Positions 24,600 through 36,503 are shown, counted from the first letter of the stretch. The stretch: DNA of 64,000 bases from Brachionus manjavacas (GCA_019054805.1 JAHQIY010000007.1:3725501-3789500); one strand, 5' to 3'. The notes: a model not told the origin generated them from the letters alone. A program made the numbers and translations.

Positions 24600-25200
24600 T
24601 TTACAATTTAATATTTCAAATGGCCGTCTTTGGTGTTTTAACAAGCCTAAACTCTCTTTTTGTGCGTAATCAGTCGGAATTTTTAACCAATATTTGTGTA
24701 AAACCTCTTTTTAAAGTTCAATATAAGTTACTTTAGTGTTTACCATTTTGGCATCCATGAATGACCAAAAGTTCTAGATTGGAACAAGATCTGGTGAACG
24801 GACACACCATGGCAGAACTTTAATGGTCTGTTCTTTGAATCAATCGCTTGCTGTTTGAGTGGTATGTGCCGGAGCGAAATTTAATTCCAAGGGTCGTTTG
24901 AATTAAAAATCAAAGGATCATTTGGCTCCAAGGTGTTGATATAGACAAATTGATTAATTAGTCCTGTAAAAATGCTGCATATACCAGCGCCTTTGTAAGA
25001 AATGCATCCACAGATACCGGCTGAGCCTCCACCGTTTTGTAACCTTGGTTTACAGAAATTCGGATGAAAGTTGTATTTCTAGTTTTTTTTCCTATTGCTC
25101 TTGAATTAAGATCGACCGAATTACAATTAATATTGCTCCTAAAACCTCAAAATTGGACTCGTCACTGAAAATAACTTTGGATCAATCATTAGCCGTTCAA
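24600..25200 (-). pseudogene. Tc1-like transposase remnant
   Basis: Minus-strand frames contain the DDE landmarks in order: IFSDESNFEV (near 25180-25150), NFAPAHTTQ (near 24880), and LPWCVRSPDLVPI followed by NFWSFMDAKM (near 24815-24750). These match the FSDES, QQDNAPxH and PWPSxSPDLNPIENxW blocks of Tc1 transposases. Multiple stops; terminal repeats not located. Confidence 0.75.
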
Positions 25201-26929
25201 TTTAGTATCTGTTTATATCATGTATCTTTTTTGTCTATCTTTTATGTATAGAAGGTGACCGCTGTATGAGACTTGTAACCTTTTTTTTGGACATGAGGAT
25301 TTGAATAAATTACTATTGTATTCCTTACTATTGTATTTTAATTAAGCAGTTAAAGAGCACAATTTACTCAAAATTAGAAGATATCTAAGAATCAATGATG
25401 TGAAAAAATATTATTATGATTGTTTATTCTTTTAGACTTTCCGAATTTCTTAACTTTTGGACCGAATTTTATTAATTTTTAAAGGAAGTTTTTTGATTTT
25501 AAAATCTAGGATTTAATTATATTGTTATGCCGAGTGTGTTATATCAAATTGAAGAAGAAAAGAAATTCTACAAATTAGTTTTTTAATTTTTTTTTTCTTT
25601 TGCACTCAATTTTTTGTCAAATTCAATAAATTAACAATTAAAGAAAAATAAAATAATTAATTTCTAAATTTTTGCAACATACTGTATAGATGACTCTATT
25701 GTGTAATTTTTATCTTACTATTACTTTTTTTATTGAATTGCATATTTACACAGTTTTTTAACTTTTAAAGTTTTCAAATTTCAAATAATTGCAAATATGG
25801 AATGCAATTAAATTTTTAATCAAAAAGAGCAAATTGAAAATTGAACAAAAATTTTACTCTGTCTTTAAATTGCAATGCAATACTCTTCCTTTTGAATTTT
25901 TAATTTGAATTCTCTATATTATTAGAATTTTTTTTTAAACTGCAACCATTTTCAAAATTTTTCTTGAAATTTAGTGTTTCTTTTAACTAGATGAAATTAC
26001 ATTTTATTCAAATTCTTTACCTACGGCTTCTAAGAATATTTATTTTTTCATAAAATAAAAACACTTGGGTAAAATAAATCTTTAAATTTTGAATGACATC
26101 GAACTTAGTTATTTTAAAATGCGTATACGATCTCAAGTGATTATTTATTGTGAGAATAAAGTCATACACGCACTAAATTAATTGTATTTTTCTAGTCAAA
26201 AAATCCTGCAAAAAAATAAAATTTATTAATAAATTTAAAATCATCTTTAAAAAAATTAAACTTGTTCTCATGATTTTATTTTTTTCATTTAATATTGGAA
26301 ATGAAAATTTTTTATTTGATTTGTTAACTATTAAATCTAAATAATAAAATTATTTAATAATTGGTTTTAAGAATAAAACAGTTTATTTTCTTTACTCATT
26401 TGAAAAATTTAAAAAAATGAATGCTAGGATGGATTGACTGAGAAATTAAAAAGATCAATTGAGAAAAATTTAATAAAATAATTTTATTTATACTTAAAAG
26501 TATTTTTTTTCAAAAAATCTTTTTTCAAGAACAAAAAAATACACTTTGATGGAAAATAGATATTTTTAATTTTTTTTTTCAAATCGAAAGAAAAGAAATT
26601 TAAATGATAAAATTGCTTTTAAATCTAATATTATGTTAAAAACAAAAGATTTTTGAACTTGCAATTCGATAGCGCAATTTAATTAATCTATAAATTTTTT
26701 GTATTGTTATATTCTTGTTTATTTGAAGGTTATCAATATTCTAACAATACTTACACTCTGCATCGCAATAGAATAAATTAGTAATTAATGAGAAACTTTT
26801 TTTTAATATTTTTTAAATACTTATTTTGAAACTTCGTAATTTTTCAATTTTATCTTTTCCAGCCTTCAAAGGTACTTTTAATTGTTGTCGTATTAGAATG
26901 AATAATTGTTTTGGCAAGTTACTTGAGCG
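25201..26929. other. AT-rich gene desert
   Basis: No coding exon or identifiable repeat. Some of it may be the flank of the decayed Tc1 element to the left. Confidence 0.3.
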
Positions 26930-27080
26930 TATTATTTAAAACAGAACGTATCTTTTTCTTGAAAGAAATAGTTAATTTGTACAAGAACAATTTGGGTTCA
27001 AAAAGTAAAGGAGTACTGCAAAAAACTTTTTTTTTTCATAATTATAAAGGTTTATGCTGAACAACTTAATAAAAAAAAAT
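26930..27080 (+). pseudogene. LINE reverse-transcriptase fragment
   Basis: Reads as an eroded RT segment (NRTYLFLE..., VQEQFGF, then a Ser-Thr stretch). It is clearly related in DNA to 29120-29230: both share AACAGAACGTATC or AACAGAACATATC followed by TTTTTCTTGAA and TACAAGAACAAT or TTCAAGAACAAT. Stops throughout. Confidence 0.55.
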
Positions 27081-29099
27081 TCTCCAATTTATGAGATACT
27101 TTTGTGATTCTGTGCTGAATTTTTTCTCATGTATTTATGTCTTTTTTAGTGTAATAGTTTGCTTGAATCTTTAGAGCAGGATTCGAATTCTAAACGTAAA
27201 TTTCAAGTTCTTTTCTAATTTATCGATTCAAATTCTTTGGTTTAATTTTTTAATGCAAATACAGATATTTAAGATTTTTGACAAACTATATAAGATCTTT
27301 TTTTTTACAAAAACAAATGATTTTACTTATTTTTTATTAATTTCGGGGGAAAAAATATTGAAGTTCATGAAAAAAAAATAACCGACTGTGATCACTAATA
27401 ATTCATTTAAATCTTTTGAGTTATTTCTAAAATAATGAATTAAAAAGCAAAAAACTAGATTTGGATAAAATTTCGGATTGCAAATTTGATCAAAAATTTT
27501 TTAAAGAAGCAATTAGTTTTCAACGCAGAATATTGAATTTTTTAAATTTTAGTTTTATTTATAGATATTAGAAAATTCTAGAAAATATATTCATGCTCTG
27601 CAAATCATTTTAAACGTCAAAATAATTATTTGAATTAAATTTCAATCTCTCTTTTATAAATTGTTTTTGATCATGAGAATAAACTTTTGATCTTTAACTT
27701 TGATTCATCTGAAATAAAATTTTTTTAAGTAACAAAAAATTTTGTTTGATGACCAAAAAGTATTAGTTTGAATTAATAATTTTTCATATGAATTCAATTT
27801 CTAAACATTTAAAAGTTCAATACGATTAAATGTTAAACATTTATTTGGAAAGTTTTTACTGAGAGTAAAATTTTTTTCGTTAAGAACTGATTAGAAGAAT
27901 GTTGTGATTAAGAAGGATATTGTAAAACTAACAAGCTTTCATAAGATTTTAAGAATTTTTAATTTATTTCAATATTTAATTTGACTGATTGATTGCTTTA
28001 TTCAGTTATTAATATTTTGTTTTATATCAATTTTTCAATTATGAAAAAAACTTCTGTAAAAGGACTTCCCTCATCTTTTTTAGCTTTTCTACCTTTTTAT
28101 CTCTTTGTCACGAATAATAAAGTACATTTTTTTTATTTCAAAGTAAAATTTGAAATCTTTCGATTATAAAATTAGAATTGTGTTTTTATCAAAACAGGTA
28201 AATATTAGTTATAATCTTAGCGAAAGTGCGTTTATTACAAAAAAAATCAAATCAGTTTTCTTAATTTTTCATTAATCAAATATTCGATGTCGCTTTATAT
28301 TAGATGTTTTTTGCTTCAAAAATTAAAATAAAATTTTTCAAATTTAAGATAATAATTCAATCACAAGATTTAATTTTTCAATTAAAAAAACTGAGTTTAA
28401 ATAGTTTAAAAGTTTGTCTATTAAGTTCTTATTTTAAAATCTATGTAAGTATTAATTAAAATAAAAATACTGAAAATCTAAGAATTAATAATTAAATTTT
28501 ATTGATTAAGATATCAGTCGTCTCATAAATTCGGTTATTAAAATCCATCTAAATTTATTCAGTTTTTTAATTAACTATTTTAGAAAAAATATAAACTCTG
28601 AAGGATGGCAAATAACTAATATGAGTCTAAATGAAAAACATGCCTAGAAATATTTCAAGCATACTAAATGCTGAAAGTCATATATATTCTGTTTAAATTA
28701 TTAAATTCTTTTTATTTTAGTCTTTTTTTAAGAAAATAAAAATAAAGTTTTCTTAAATTAACAAAATTCAACTATTATGCTTAAGTTAATTGAGCTTTTC
28801 AGAAAATATCTAAAGTAAAATCAAAATTTACTTAGATAACTTTTATTATTCCTTTACCAAAGTTTTTTTTAGCTATCACCATTATTTAGAATAAAAAATT
28901 TTTTCAGTTTTTTCCAAACTTTAAATTTCCTATCATTACGGACTGATTTTTTTTGCAACAATTGTTTGAAGTGCTCGACTTTAGAAAAATTTGATGCGAA
29001 TTGTTTACATTTTATTTTTACCAATTTAAAAAATAAATGATAGGATAATTAATTATGCTCAAAGGATTTTGTATCTACTTCTCAACTGCCTTTCTGACT
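27081..29099. other. AT-rich gene desert
   Basis: Two kilobases with no exon or identifiable element. Confidence 0.3.
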
Positions 29100-29340
29100 C
29101 CTGAACAACACTGTTTATAACAGAACATATCTTTTTCTTGAAAAAAATAATAAACATGTTCAAGAACAATATGGTTTCAAAAATCTACAGACAACCTTTT
29201 TTCTCAATTCATAAAGGTTTTAAAGAATTTGAATGAAAGAAAAAGATTTGCTGTTTAATTTTTGTTATTTCTAAAGCTTTTGTCAAAGTATGTCACGATG
29301 GTATTATTTATGAAATTTTTTAGAAACAATTTGACCCCTT
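29100..29340 (+). pseudogene. LINE reverse-transcriptase fragment (fingers)
   Basis: Frames read FFLEKNNKHVQEQYGF, then a few residues on a SFCQS/KAFDxVxHD-like block near 29270-29310. This is the RT segment containing the first catalytic aspartate motif, broken by stops. The later YADD-type part of what may be the same copy occurs at 29930-30090, with a MITE in between. Confidence 0.55.
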
Positions 29341-29696
29341 ATTTAATATTTTGAATTAGATTATTTTTTAATTCATGATCAAAAACAGTCAATCAATTCA
29401 AAAATAGATACGATAATTTTAAGTCTAGTCAAAAGAGGTTCACATTGTCCAATACTGAGCTAAAGTAATTAGTTTTCCTGGATCTTCTCTTTTTGACATC
29501 TATTTTTATATAGTTTTGTATTTTATTTATTATTAATAATGGATCGTATTTATTATGAAATAGACAACTATTAGTGTCTTTGTAAATGTAACTAGATTTC
29601 TATAAATCTAGCTATCATAGATGTCTTCCTAGTAAGCCATCTTCGCAAGCATGCTTGCCAAAGCTTATTTTTATTATCATGGTCTAAAGAAAATGT

Positions 29697-29895
29697 AATG
29701 TAATTATCCGAATTTAGTGACATGTAACTAAATCAAATAATGACATGTCACAAAAAAATGAGCACTGGTTTAAAAAAGAGTAATGCTCAATTTTAATGAC
29801 ATGTCACAAAAATTGGACTTATATTTTTTTTTTTTTTCCCACTAAAATAGAGTACTCTATTTTAAAGACATGTCACTCAATTCGCATGATTACGT
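29697..29895. mobile_element. MITE family A, copy 2
   Basis: About 200 bp with the same ends as 9834-10157 (ATGTAATTATCCGAATTTAG at left, CAATTCGCATGATTACGT at right) and the same internal ACATGTCAC words. Shorter than copy 1 because part of the middle is missing. Confidence 0.75.
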
Positions 29896-29929
29896 TAAAT
29901 GGACTTTTTTATTTTTGGTAAATGTTTAA

Positions 29930-30090
29930 TGTCCAATATCAGCAGGCTTATTACACGAATCTTTTATTAGTCCTCTCTTTTTTAGTATATGAATTGATGG
30001 TATATGATGCAAAAAGAAACAAAACGAATAGTGAAAACTCTTTTTTTTTTGCAGATGATTTTCTAACTTTTATAATTCTTAACAAGAAAT
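29930..30090 (+). pseudogene. LINE reverse-transcriptase fragment (FADD box)
   Basis: Reads ISAGLLHESFISPLFFSI and, after a gap, SFFFADDFLTFI. These correspond to the AGVPQGSVLSPLLFxIYIND and FADD catalytic motifs of non-LTR reverse transcriptases. Stops and frameshifts between them. Confidence 0.65.
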
Positions 30091-30879
30091 AGAAAATTAA
30101 AAATATATTAAAAAAATTAACTTGAACAATTGCTCTGTAAATGGAAGGTGAAAATTTTAATTGAAAAGTCAAATTTCATGATCCAAATATTTAAAAGAAA
30201 AATCTTGCTCTTATTGGAAATAATTTTTTAAGATTGTTAACCTTTTCTCTTGTGCCTGTTAGAATAATAGATTACTGAAACCTAAGAATTAATTTAATAA
30301 AAAAAATTTCAAATGGTAAGTTTTGACAAAATAACAAAATATCAGAGAGTCTCAATAAATTTATAAAAATGCTTATAACATTATACATCACGTGGCTTAT
30401 AATTAAATTAAATTTCTTAAAATATCAAAATCCACTTTTTGAGTTGAGTAAGAGACATTTGAGTACAAAATTGTCAAAAACGCGACACCTTTATTTCTTT
30501 TTTAGCTCGATTCAATTTTAAAAATGAATAAAAAATAAATAAATGCAGAGAATTTACTTAAGCTATAAAATTTAATTTCTTTCTAAAAAACGAAAGTTTT
30601 AAAAGGTATCTTTTAAAAGTAAATGTTCATAATTGTAAATATGAATTAAATTTTTTAGCATCATTTTATCAAAGACTAAGATCAAAGTCGACATTAGATT
30701 TTCTAATACATTCTGTTTAGAGATTTATTTTTCAAATTTTCAAATTTATGTTCAAGACTAACTTCACGTTAATCAAATCAAGCTTATATAATTGGTAAAC
30801 ATTACCTGTTATATAAGTTATTAACAAAATTGATTTTAAATACTATTTGAAGTTAAATTTTTTGTTTTAAGCTAGAAAT
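30091..30879. other. Upstream region of the EF-hand gene
   Basis: AT-rich. Contains a TTATATAA at about 30783-30790, roughly 95 bp before the start codon, which could be a TATA element or chance. No exon seen. Confidence 0.3.
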
Positions 30880-31262
30880 ATGATGAGCAAAATTGTACTT
30901 TTTTTATTCGTTTTCGGTAAGTTTTAGAAAAAATTAAAATCTAAAGTTGGTTATTTTTTAAATTTTTAGTTGCATCGATTCAATTGATAATTACAAAAGA
31001 GTCAAAAAAAAATTATTTGGATAAATGGTTCGATCAATTTGATCTAAATGATGATGGAATTATTGATTTAAATGAAGCTAATGATTTTTTACCGAAAATA
31101 GAAAAGAAATTGAAAAATACAGGAGATAATTTTAAATATAAAATATCGGAATATTTTAAGATGGTTGATTCAAATTCTGATGGACAAATATCATTCAGCG
31201 AGTTTTCAGATGTTGTAAAGACAAAGCTTAGAGAGTATTTAAAGAATAAAAGAGATAATTAA
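30880..31262 (+). CDS. Small secreted EF-hand protein
   Basis: Two exons, 30880-30916 and 30970-31262, joined over a 53-bp GT-AG intron, giving 109 residues. The first exon supplies the start and a hydrophobic leader (KIVLFLFVFVASIQLII, residues about 4-20) that reads as a cleavable signal peptide. Two EF-hand loops follow with good ligands: DLNDDGIIDLNE (residues 37-48) and DSNSDGQISFSE (79-90). Both have acidic or polar residues at 1, 3, 5 and 12, glycine at 6, and isoleucine at position 8. The C-terminus is basic. A second in-frame ATG follows the first. Likely a calcium-binding protein of the secretory pathway or extracellular space. Its specific family is not recognised. Confidence 0.8.
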
Positions 31263-33178
31263 TTTAATTTACAAAATAAAGCTTTATTTTTAATATATTT
31301 TTTAATAGCCTTTAAAATTATTTCGCCACGCTTAAGTTTGATTTCGAAATTATTATTTTTTTAAATTTCTAAAAATACTTGTTATAAAACTGAAATATGT
31401 GATTTTGATTTGCGTCATATGAAAATTCATTTTGATAATTATTTTTAAATTGTGTGACTTGAAATCCTGCTATTAGTCAACAAAAAATTGATTAAAATTA
31501 TGAACTAAGTATCAAGTTATTTTTAGAATTAGAATAAAAAGCTCTAAAGACTTGGTTTACCGAGCCGGTTTTTTTCACCCGATTTGAAAATTAAAAGCAA
31601 ACTATTTAATCAAATAGTTCTGTCCCAAAAATATGAAATTAATCGGTTAAAATTATTCATATATTTTATCTGACACACATGATTTAAGTTTAATAATCTA
31701 AGAAGAGACATTTTAAATGTAAAGTTTAGGGAGAATTTACCCTGGATTATGGTTAAATATTTATTTTTTAGCTGCTTTGTCACTAAATATAGTAAAAAAT
31801 CGGATTTTTTTAATTCTAACGATATATAATTAGAAATGAGATATAAGTACAACAGGTAACATAATAGTATTTATCTGATATTCATAAGAATCAAGAAATT
31901 AAATTCATTTTTCGACTAAGATAATTGTTTAATCAAAAATTTATTTAACTAAAGGACAATTTTTATAATTTATTCAAATTTACTTTTTAAGAACAAAAAT
32001 TAAGAGCAAGGCAAGGTATAACATTTAAAGCTTATTTTTATTACGACTGATTAAATTTTTATTACAGTTGAATTTAAGAATAAATATTAAATTAAATTTT
32101 TCCTGAATTTGTTTAGCTATTTTGATACTTGCTATTTAATTTTTAATTTAATTTCTCTTTAATATTATAATATTAAGCTAATCGCTGATTACTTGGGTAA
32201 TCAGAACTGATCAAACCTTTTGACTTCAAAATCTAGTTCATTAAAAAAATTGTTTTTCTAATTAAAAAAAAAACAAGTCATTTAAATATATTAATCAGCT
32301 CTAAAAAATCTGTATTAATCTTGAATTTAATTTAGAGCTTAACTAGATTGTGTAATGTGGTTGCTATGTTCCTTTCTACCTAATCAAAGGAAATCAGCAA
32401 CAAGTAATTTTTCTAATAAGAAAAATAAATTTTAAAAATCTTAAATTATCAAGTCAAAAAATATTCTAATTTTTTAGTTTAAATCTTCGAAAATCTGATT
32501 TTCATCAATTTCTTTATTAGGCAAATTTTGCAAATTGACCATCATTGCTTAGCTAATTGACGATGTAAGTATCGTTAATTCAATGAGTATTTCCCAGTGT
32601 TTTGGTCAAATTCATTCGAATCTTATTCACTATACAAATTATGGAGCGTCTAATTTTTAAAAGCACATTTAATGATAAACAAGAAAAATACCGCAGCAGA
32701 TAAGAAAAAGTAATTATGAAGAAAATTGTAAAATTTCGATTGTATTTTAAAATGTGTAGAAAATAAAAATGAAGCCAATAAATCATTTGGTAGTATGTAT
32801 TGTCATAAAATCAAAAGTATCAAAAGTAAAAATTATGCAGGAAAAATGGTTTATTTTTACGAAATTCTGAAAGTGTGGTATAAATACATAAAAAATTTTA
32901 AAGAAAATAATCATTCAAAAATCTGTGATTGAAAGTTGATTGTAAAAAGAAAATTTTTCCAAAAAAAAATAAAAAAGCCTTCCAAAAAATCATTAAAAAA
33001 ATCTTCAAAATATTGTTAATTGGGCCTCATTTTTCAAGGGCTATCATTACTGATTTTGGAATAAATTTCTTTTCGTATTTTTCGGGGGTTAAAATGACTA
33101 TTCTTTAAATGTGAACAAAAAAACTAAACTATAAATTAAGAGCATTTTTTGAAAAATAGAAAGATAAAATATTTAACT
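31263..33178. other. AT-rich intergenic interval
   Basis: Poly(A) signal of the EF-hand gene close to its stop (AATAAA near 31275). 32174-32205 holds a short palindromic tract around GATTACTTGGGTAATC. No exon supported. Confidence 0.35.
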
Positions 33179-35056
33179 TTAGATTTTTATCTTTTCCATT
33201 AGCTCTGATAAATCATTTGACTTTTCTTTTCCAATTTCGTCTTCCTGCGCTTCTAGATCCTGGTAAAATTTATCAAATTTTCGCATAAGAACATTTCTAA
33301 AATGTGAGACAGAAGGCAGGTTTTCAATCATCTCTCTAATCTCAAAGCTCTTTGTTGCCTCTTTTGTTTTTTCTCGAAGATATTTTGCAATAAATTTTCC
33401 ATTTAGGAAGCGATGAGGACTTAAAAAAATTAAATTAAATCCGGCCAATTTGTTGAGCAAACCAATTGAGTGATAAAAAGCCTGAAACTGATTGATCAAA
33501 TGAACTTCCTCTAATTCTTTGTGTAAATATTCATCAATGTCCAAATTTTCATCGAAAACCATCTGGTCATATTTGTCAGTGAGTTCTGTCACTTTGAGCT
33601 GGTCTTGTTCATTAAGTTTATAGCTGAAAATTACATCAATGTCGTTTGAATTCGGCTCAAAAATCTCGTTCAATTGATAATCGTAAATTTTAAAATTTAC
33701 CAGCATTAAATTGGTCAAAAAGGCATCGCGAATCCTTTCGGTCGAATAGTCCGACCATTTATTTTTCCAAAATTTTGTTATCAGACACAAAGCTGCATAG
33801 AACAGAGTCAAATTATCAATTTGCATGTTCAAAACACTCAAATCACTTTGCTCCCTAAGGAACCGAAACAGAAAATTTTCTTCAAATTGTCCAATTTTTA
33901 TAAGCCTCTCTTCTATTTGAGACTGCTTGGTTGGATTTTTTTTCCGAAAATACTCGACCACATAGCTCCTTTCGTTAAACTTATCGCGTGTTAAAGCGTA
34001 GCTCAAATAGTATGTGTCCAAGCAATTGGAAAATACGCTTGGCTCATGGCAAAAATTTTCAATCAGACACGGAAAAAAAACTTTCATTAATAGTCTAATA
34101 TTGTTTGCGAACCGGTCAAAATCATTTAAATTTTGGTTTAAACTAGTCAAAAAGTTAATTTTGATCACTCTAAATTCAATTCTATCAATTATTTGATCAA
34201 CCTTGTAAATAGAAGTCGAATCATATGTACTGCGTATATCATGGTAGCCATTTTTATGGAAGTTTGTTTCATTATGCCGGAAATGATCGAGAACTTTGTA
34301 ACAATTCCACATGTCAAGTTTGTATTTGTGATAGAATTTTGTATTTTTTCCAAGCTCAAAATCATGATCGCCCAGCAAAATGCAGAAATAAGTCCAAGTC
34401 TTGAAGCTGATACGGTTAAAAGTCAGCAAATTTCTTAGATAAAACACTGGCACTTCTAAATCACTCTTTATGTTGGAGAAATTTTTTAAAATGTCAGCCA
34501 CATATTTCCATGAGACATAGCCTTTTTCAATATAATAAACATTAAAATACGAGTCCTTGGACAAGACTGTAAAAAAGCCTTTAACCGGGTTGTTTCCGTT
34601 TGCGTAACACGCGACTGTATGCGCCTCCATTTCAGATTCCATGGCATAATCGATTCCGACATGGATTAAAGCTTCTATTAAAACGTTGCGAGAAAACAAT
34701 GGATTAAATTCTTTGAGGAAATGAAGGTAGTTAGTGTCGAAATCAAAATTTGCTATTCGAGACACTTTATTTTTCAGTCTTTCTTTTCCTTTTTTCTCGG
34801 ATTCTTTTGACCCATTAAAAATAACTACTTGAATGTAGGGCTGCATTTTATTGAGAAAATCAACAAAATTATTAAAAAGCTTGTCATAGTTGCCACCATA
34901 AATGCCATCCTGGTACCAAGATAAAAAAATAAATACCAATTGATTACCGTCAACAACAAATTTCAATTCTGCCAATGGAACATTTACAAATATGTTGTTG
35001 TATTTAGTGCTTTTTTTGAGGGAGTTTACAATTTTTTCCAAACCAACAAAGCCCAT
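33179..35056 (-). CDS. ASTE1: Asteroid-type XPG/FEN-fold protein, probably catalytically impaired
   Basis: Intronless 625-residue frame. The N-terminus (MGFVGLEKIV), VVDGNQLVF, YGGNYD, SEMEAHTVA, the SKDSYF strand and LLGDHDFE match the order of blocks in Asteroid/ASTE1 proteins (MGIRGL, VIDGYALF, YGGDYD, EADRD, SSDSDF, CGNDH). These are members of the FEN1/XPG structure-specific nuclease superfamily. Metal ligands are only partly kept: D36, E142, E144, D168 and the late GD are present, but the usual Asp in the VLDGG-like block is N81 (VVIFNG), and the second Asp of DxD is Y170. So nuclease activity is doubtful. The C-terminal third is Asn/Leu-rich with no named domain and ends in a charged helix. 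Fly Asteroid was linked genetically to EGF receptor signalling; that role is not shown here. Intronless structure could reflect retroposition or ancestral loss. Confidence 0.75.
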   Translation of the reverse strand: MGFVGLEKIVNSLKKSTKYNNIFVNVPLAELKFVVDGNQLVFIFLSWYQDGIYGGNYDKLFNNFVDFLNKMQPYIQVVIFNGSKESEKKGKERLKNKVSRIANFDFDTNYLHFLKEFNPLFSRNVLIEALIHVGIDYAMESEMEAHTVACYANGNNPVKGFFTVLSKDSYFNVYYIEKGYVSWKYVADILKNFSNIKSDLEVPVFYLRNLLTFNRISFKTWTYFCILLGDHDFELGKNTKFYHKYKLDMWNCYKVLDHFRHNETNFHKNGYHDIRSTYDSTSIYKVDQIIDRIEFRVIKINFLTSLNQNLNDFDRFANNIRLLMKVFFPCLIENFCHEPSVFSNCLDTYYLSYALTRDKFNERSYVVEYFRKKNPTKQSQIEERLIKIGQFEENFLFRFLREQSDLSVLNMQIDNLTLFYAALCLITKFWKNKWSDYSTERIRDAFLTNLMLVNFKIYDYQLNEIFEPNSNDIDVIFSYKLNEQDQLKVTELTDKYDQMVFDENLDIDEYLHKELEEVHLINQFQAFYHSIGLLNKLAGFNLIFLSPHRFLNGKFIAKYLREKTKEATKSFEIREMIENLPSVSHFRNVLMRKFDKFYQDLEAQEDEIGKEKSNDLSELMEKIKI

Positions 35057-35430
35057 TTTAAAAGATTTTATTCGATTTTCTTGTTTTTGCTATTTTAGTT
35101 ATTTGAGAAAATTTATTTTTAGAATGCCAGTCCCAAGATTCACTATTAAATTTTAAAAGACTTTATTGAAAGTATCTTAAAACATTCTTTACATTTATTT
35201 CGCTAGATAAAAGTATTATGTACTAGTTGAGAGTAGTAAGTGAAAATTCAAGAATACTTCGAAAATATTTGAAAGCTTACCAAAAAAATACGACAAGTTT
35301 TTAATAAAATTAGTGTTGGTAATCGACTCCGATCGATTGATGAAATTCACAAATCGATTATTTATTTGACTTTTAAAAATCAAGGAAAAAATCTAAGAAA
35401 AAAATGGACAGCATCTTTATAGTGAGATGG
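35057..35430. other. Asteroid-type gene upstream flank
   Basis: AT-rich; no motif stands out. Confidence 0.3.
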
Positions 35431-36101
35431 CCTAACCGAGTGACCTTTTTTTTAAAAAATTTAAATTTAAACAAACTTAGTTGAGAAAATTCGAAATCTG
35501 ATCACTTAATTTGCCCCAAGATTTTGAATCACCCATAAAGACCAATTGGTTAACCGGGTGAGGGGCAATTGGGTTTTTACGTTTAACCTTATTGCCAAAT
35601 TTTTTTGTAGAATTGTCCCGCATATTAACCCGTTTAGCGGGATTTTCACCCGATTGCCCCAAAAGTTTAAGTTTTTAATAAAAATTGCTCTTTTTTTATT
35701 CAAAAGGAATTAAAAAATTAATCTCATCTATAAATTTATTATAATCGATATGGATTTAACTACTTTACAATTAATTTTTAAAAATAACTTTTGAATTAAC
35801 GAAACTGAGATTTAATTTTTGATAGATAATTCTAATTTAAAAAAACTGACTATACCCAGTTTTTCAATTTTCGAATATAAATTTAAAAATTTAAATGAAT
35901 TATTTAAGTTTTTTTTCATATATTTTTAATCTGAAAGAGCATTAGCTCGGTACAGATAAACCAATAAATAAATAAATTATTTAAAAGTTAAAAATGAATT
36001 TTCAATATTTTTTTCAAATTTCTAAATAAAAATTCAAGATTTACGGAACAAAGGGGTGAAACCATATTTACCTCTTAACCCCAGGAATTCACCCGGTTAG
36101 G
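35431..36101. repeat. Possible non-autonomous element with CCTAACCGRGTGA ends
   Basis: The 13-mer CCTAACCGAGTGA at 35431-35443 faces TCACCCGGTTAGG at 36089-36101, a near-perfect inverted pair 645 bp apart. Variants of the same word (AACCGGGTGA, CACCCGATT) recur inside near 35550-35560 and 35646-35655. The interior also holds a stray MITE family B end (35927-35956). No coding frame is convincing. Short ends make this tentative. Confidence 0.4.
35927..35956. repeat. Solo end of MITE family B
   Basis: TTAATCTGAAAGAGCATTAG followed by CTCGGTACAG matches the right end of the element at 23850-24259 (TTATTCTGAAGGAGCCCTAG, CTCGGTACAG). No left partner found. Confidence 0.55.
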
Positions 36102-36350
36102 GTCAGCCAGATCAGCACCTTGATTACTGACAGCTCTTATCGTTTTTTTTTATTTAGATTCTTTAGCTCAAGAAAAGTTAGCAGTGTAATTAGATTTGTA
36201 TTGATCAAACTTTTTGATGGTAAAAATCGGCCAAAATCAAATTATTTGTATCTGGATTTTTTTTTCAAGTAATTTTTCAGCCTCAAAAAGATAAGCACAT
36301 ATTAAACAAAAATAAGCTTTTTCTCTAAGTACCCTCTATGGGTCTAGCCG

Positions 36351-36503
36351 GTTATGTGAACATTTAGTCACATAATATGTGAACAAAAATTGTTCACGGC
36401 TTAGGTGAACATAATATTTAACAAATTATTTTTGTTCACCTAAACTAAATCATGTTCACATAAACCTCGACTGTTCACATAAAAATGCTCTTGTTCACCT
36501 AAC
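36351..36503. repeat. Cluster of eight GTGAAC/GTTCAC motifs
   Basis: Within about 150 bp the hexamer GTGAAC or its complement occurs eight times, most in the wider form TTANGTGAACA or TGTTCACNTAA. The first three or four are mixed in orientation and the last four all read GTTCAC. It lies about 210 bp upstream of a Merlin-like transposase fragment. May be subterminal repeats of a transposon or a cluster of protein-binding sites. Confidence 0.7.

Noticed and set aside
32580..32786. 68-codon minus-strand hydrophobic frame
   Set aside because: Composition is what AT-rich DNA gives by chance (Phe, Ile, Leu, Tyr); no splice partner or start context.
35477..35703. Overlapping minus-strand frames with Asn/Lys-rich text
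   Set aside because: They lie inside a repeat tract with recurring CACCCGGTTA words and overlap each other in two frames, so neither looks selected.
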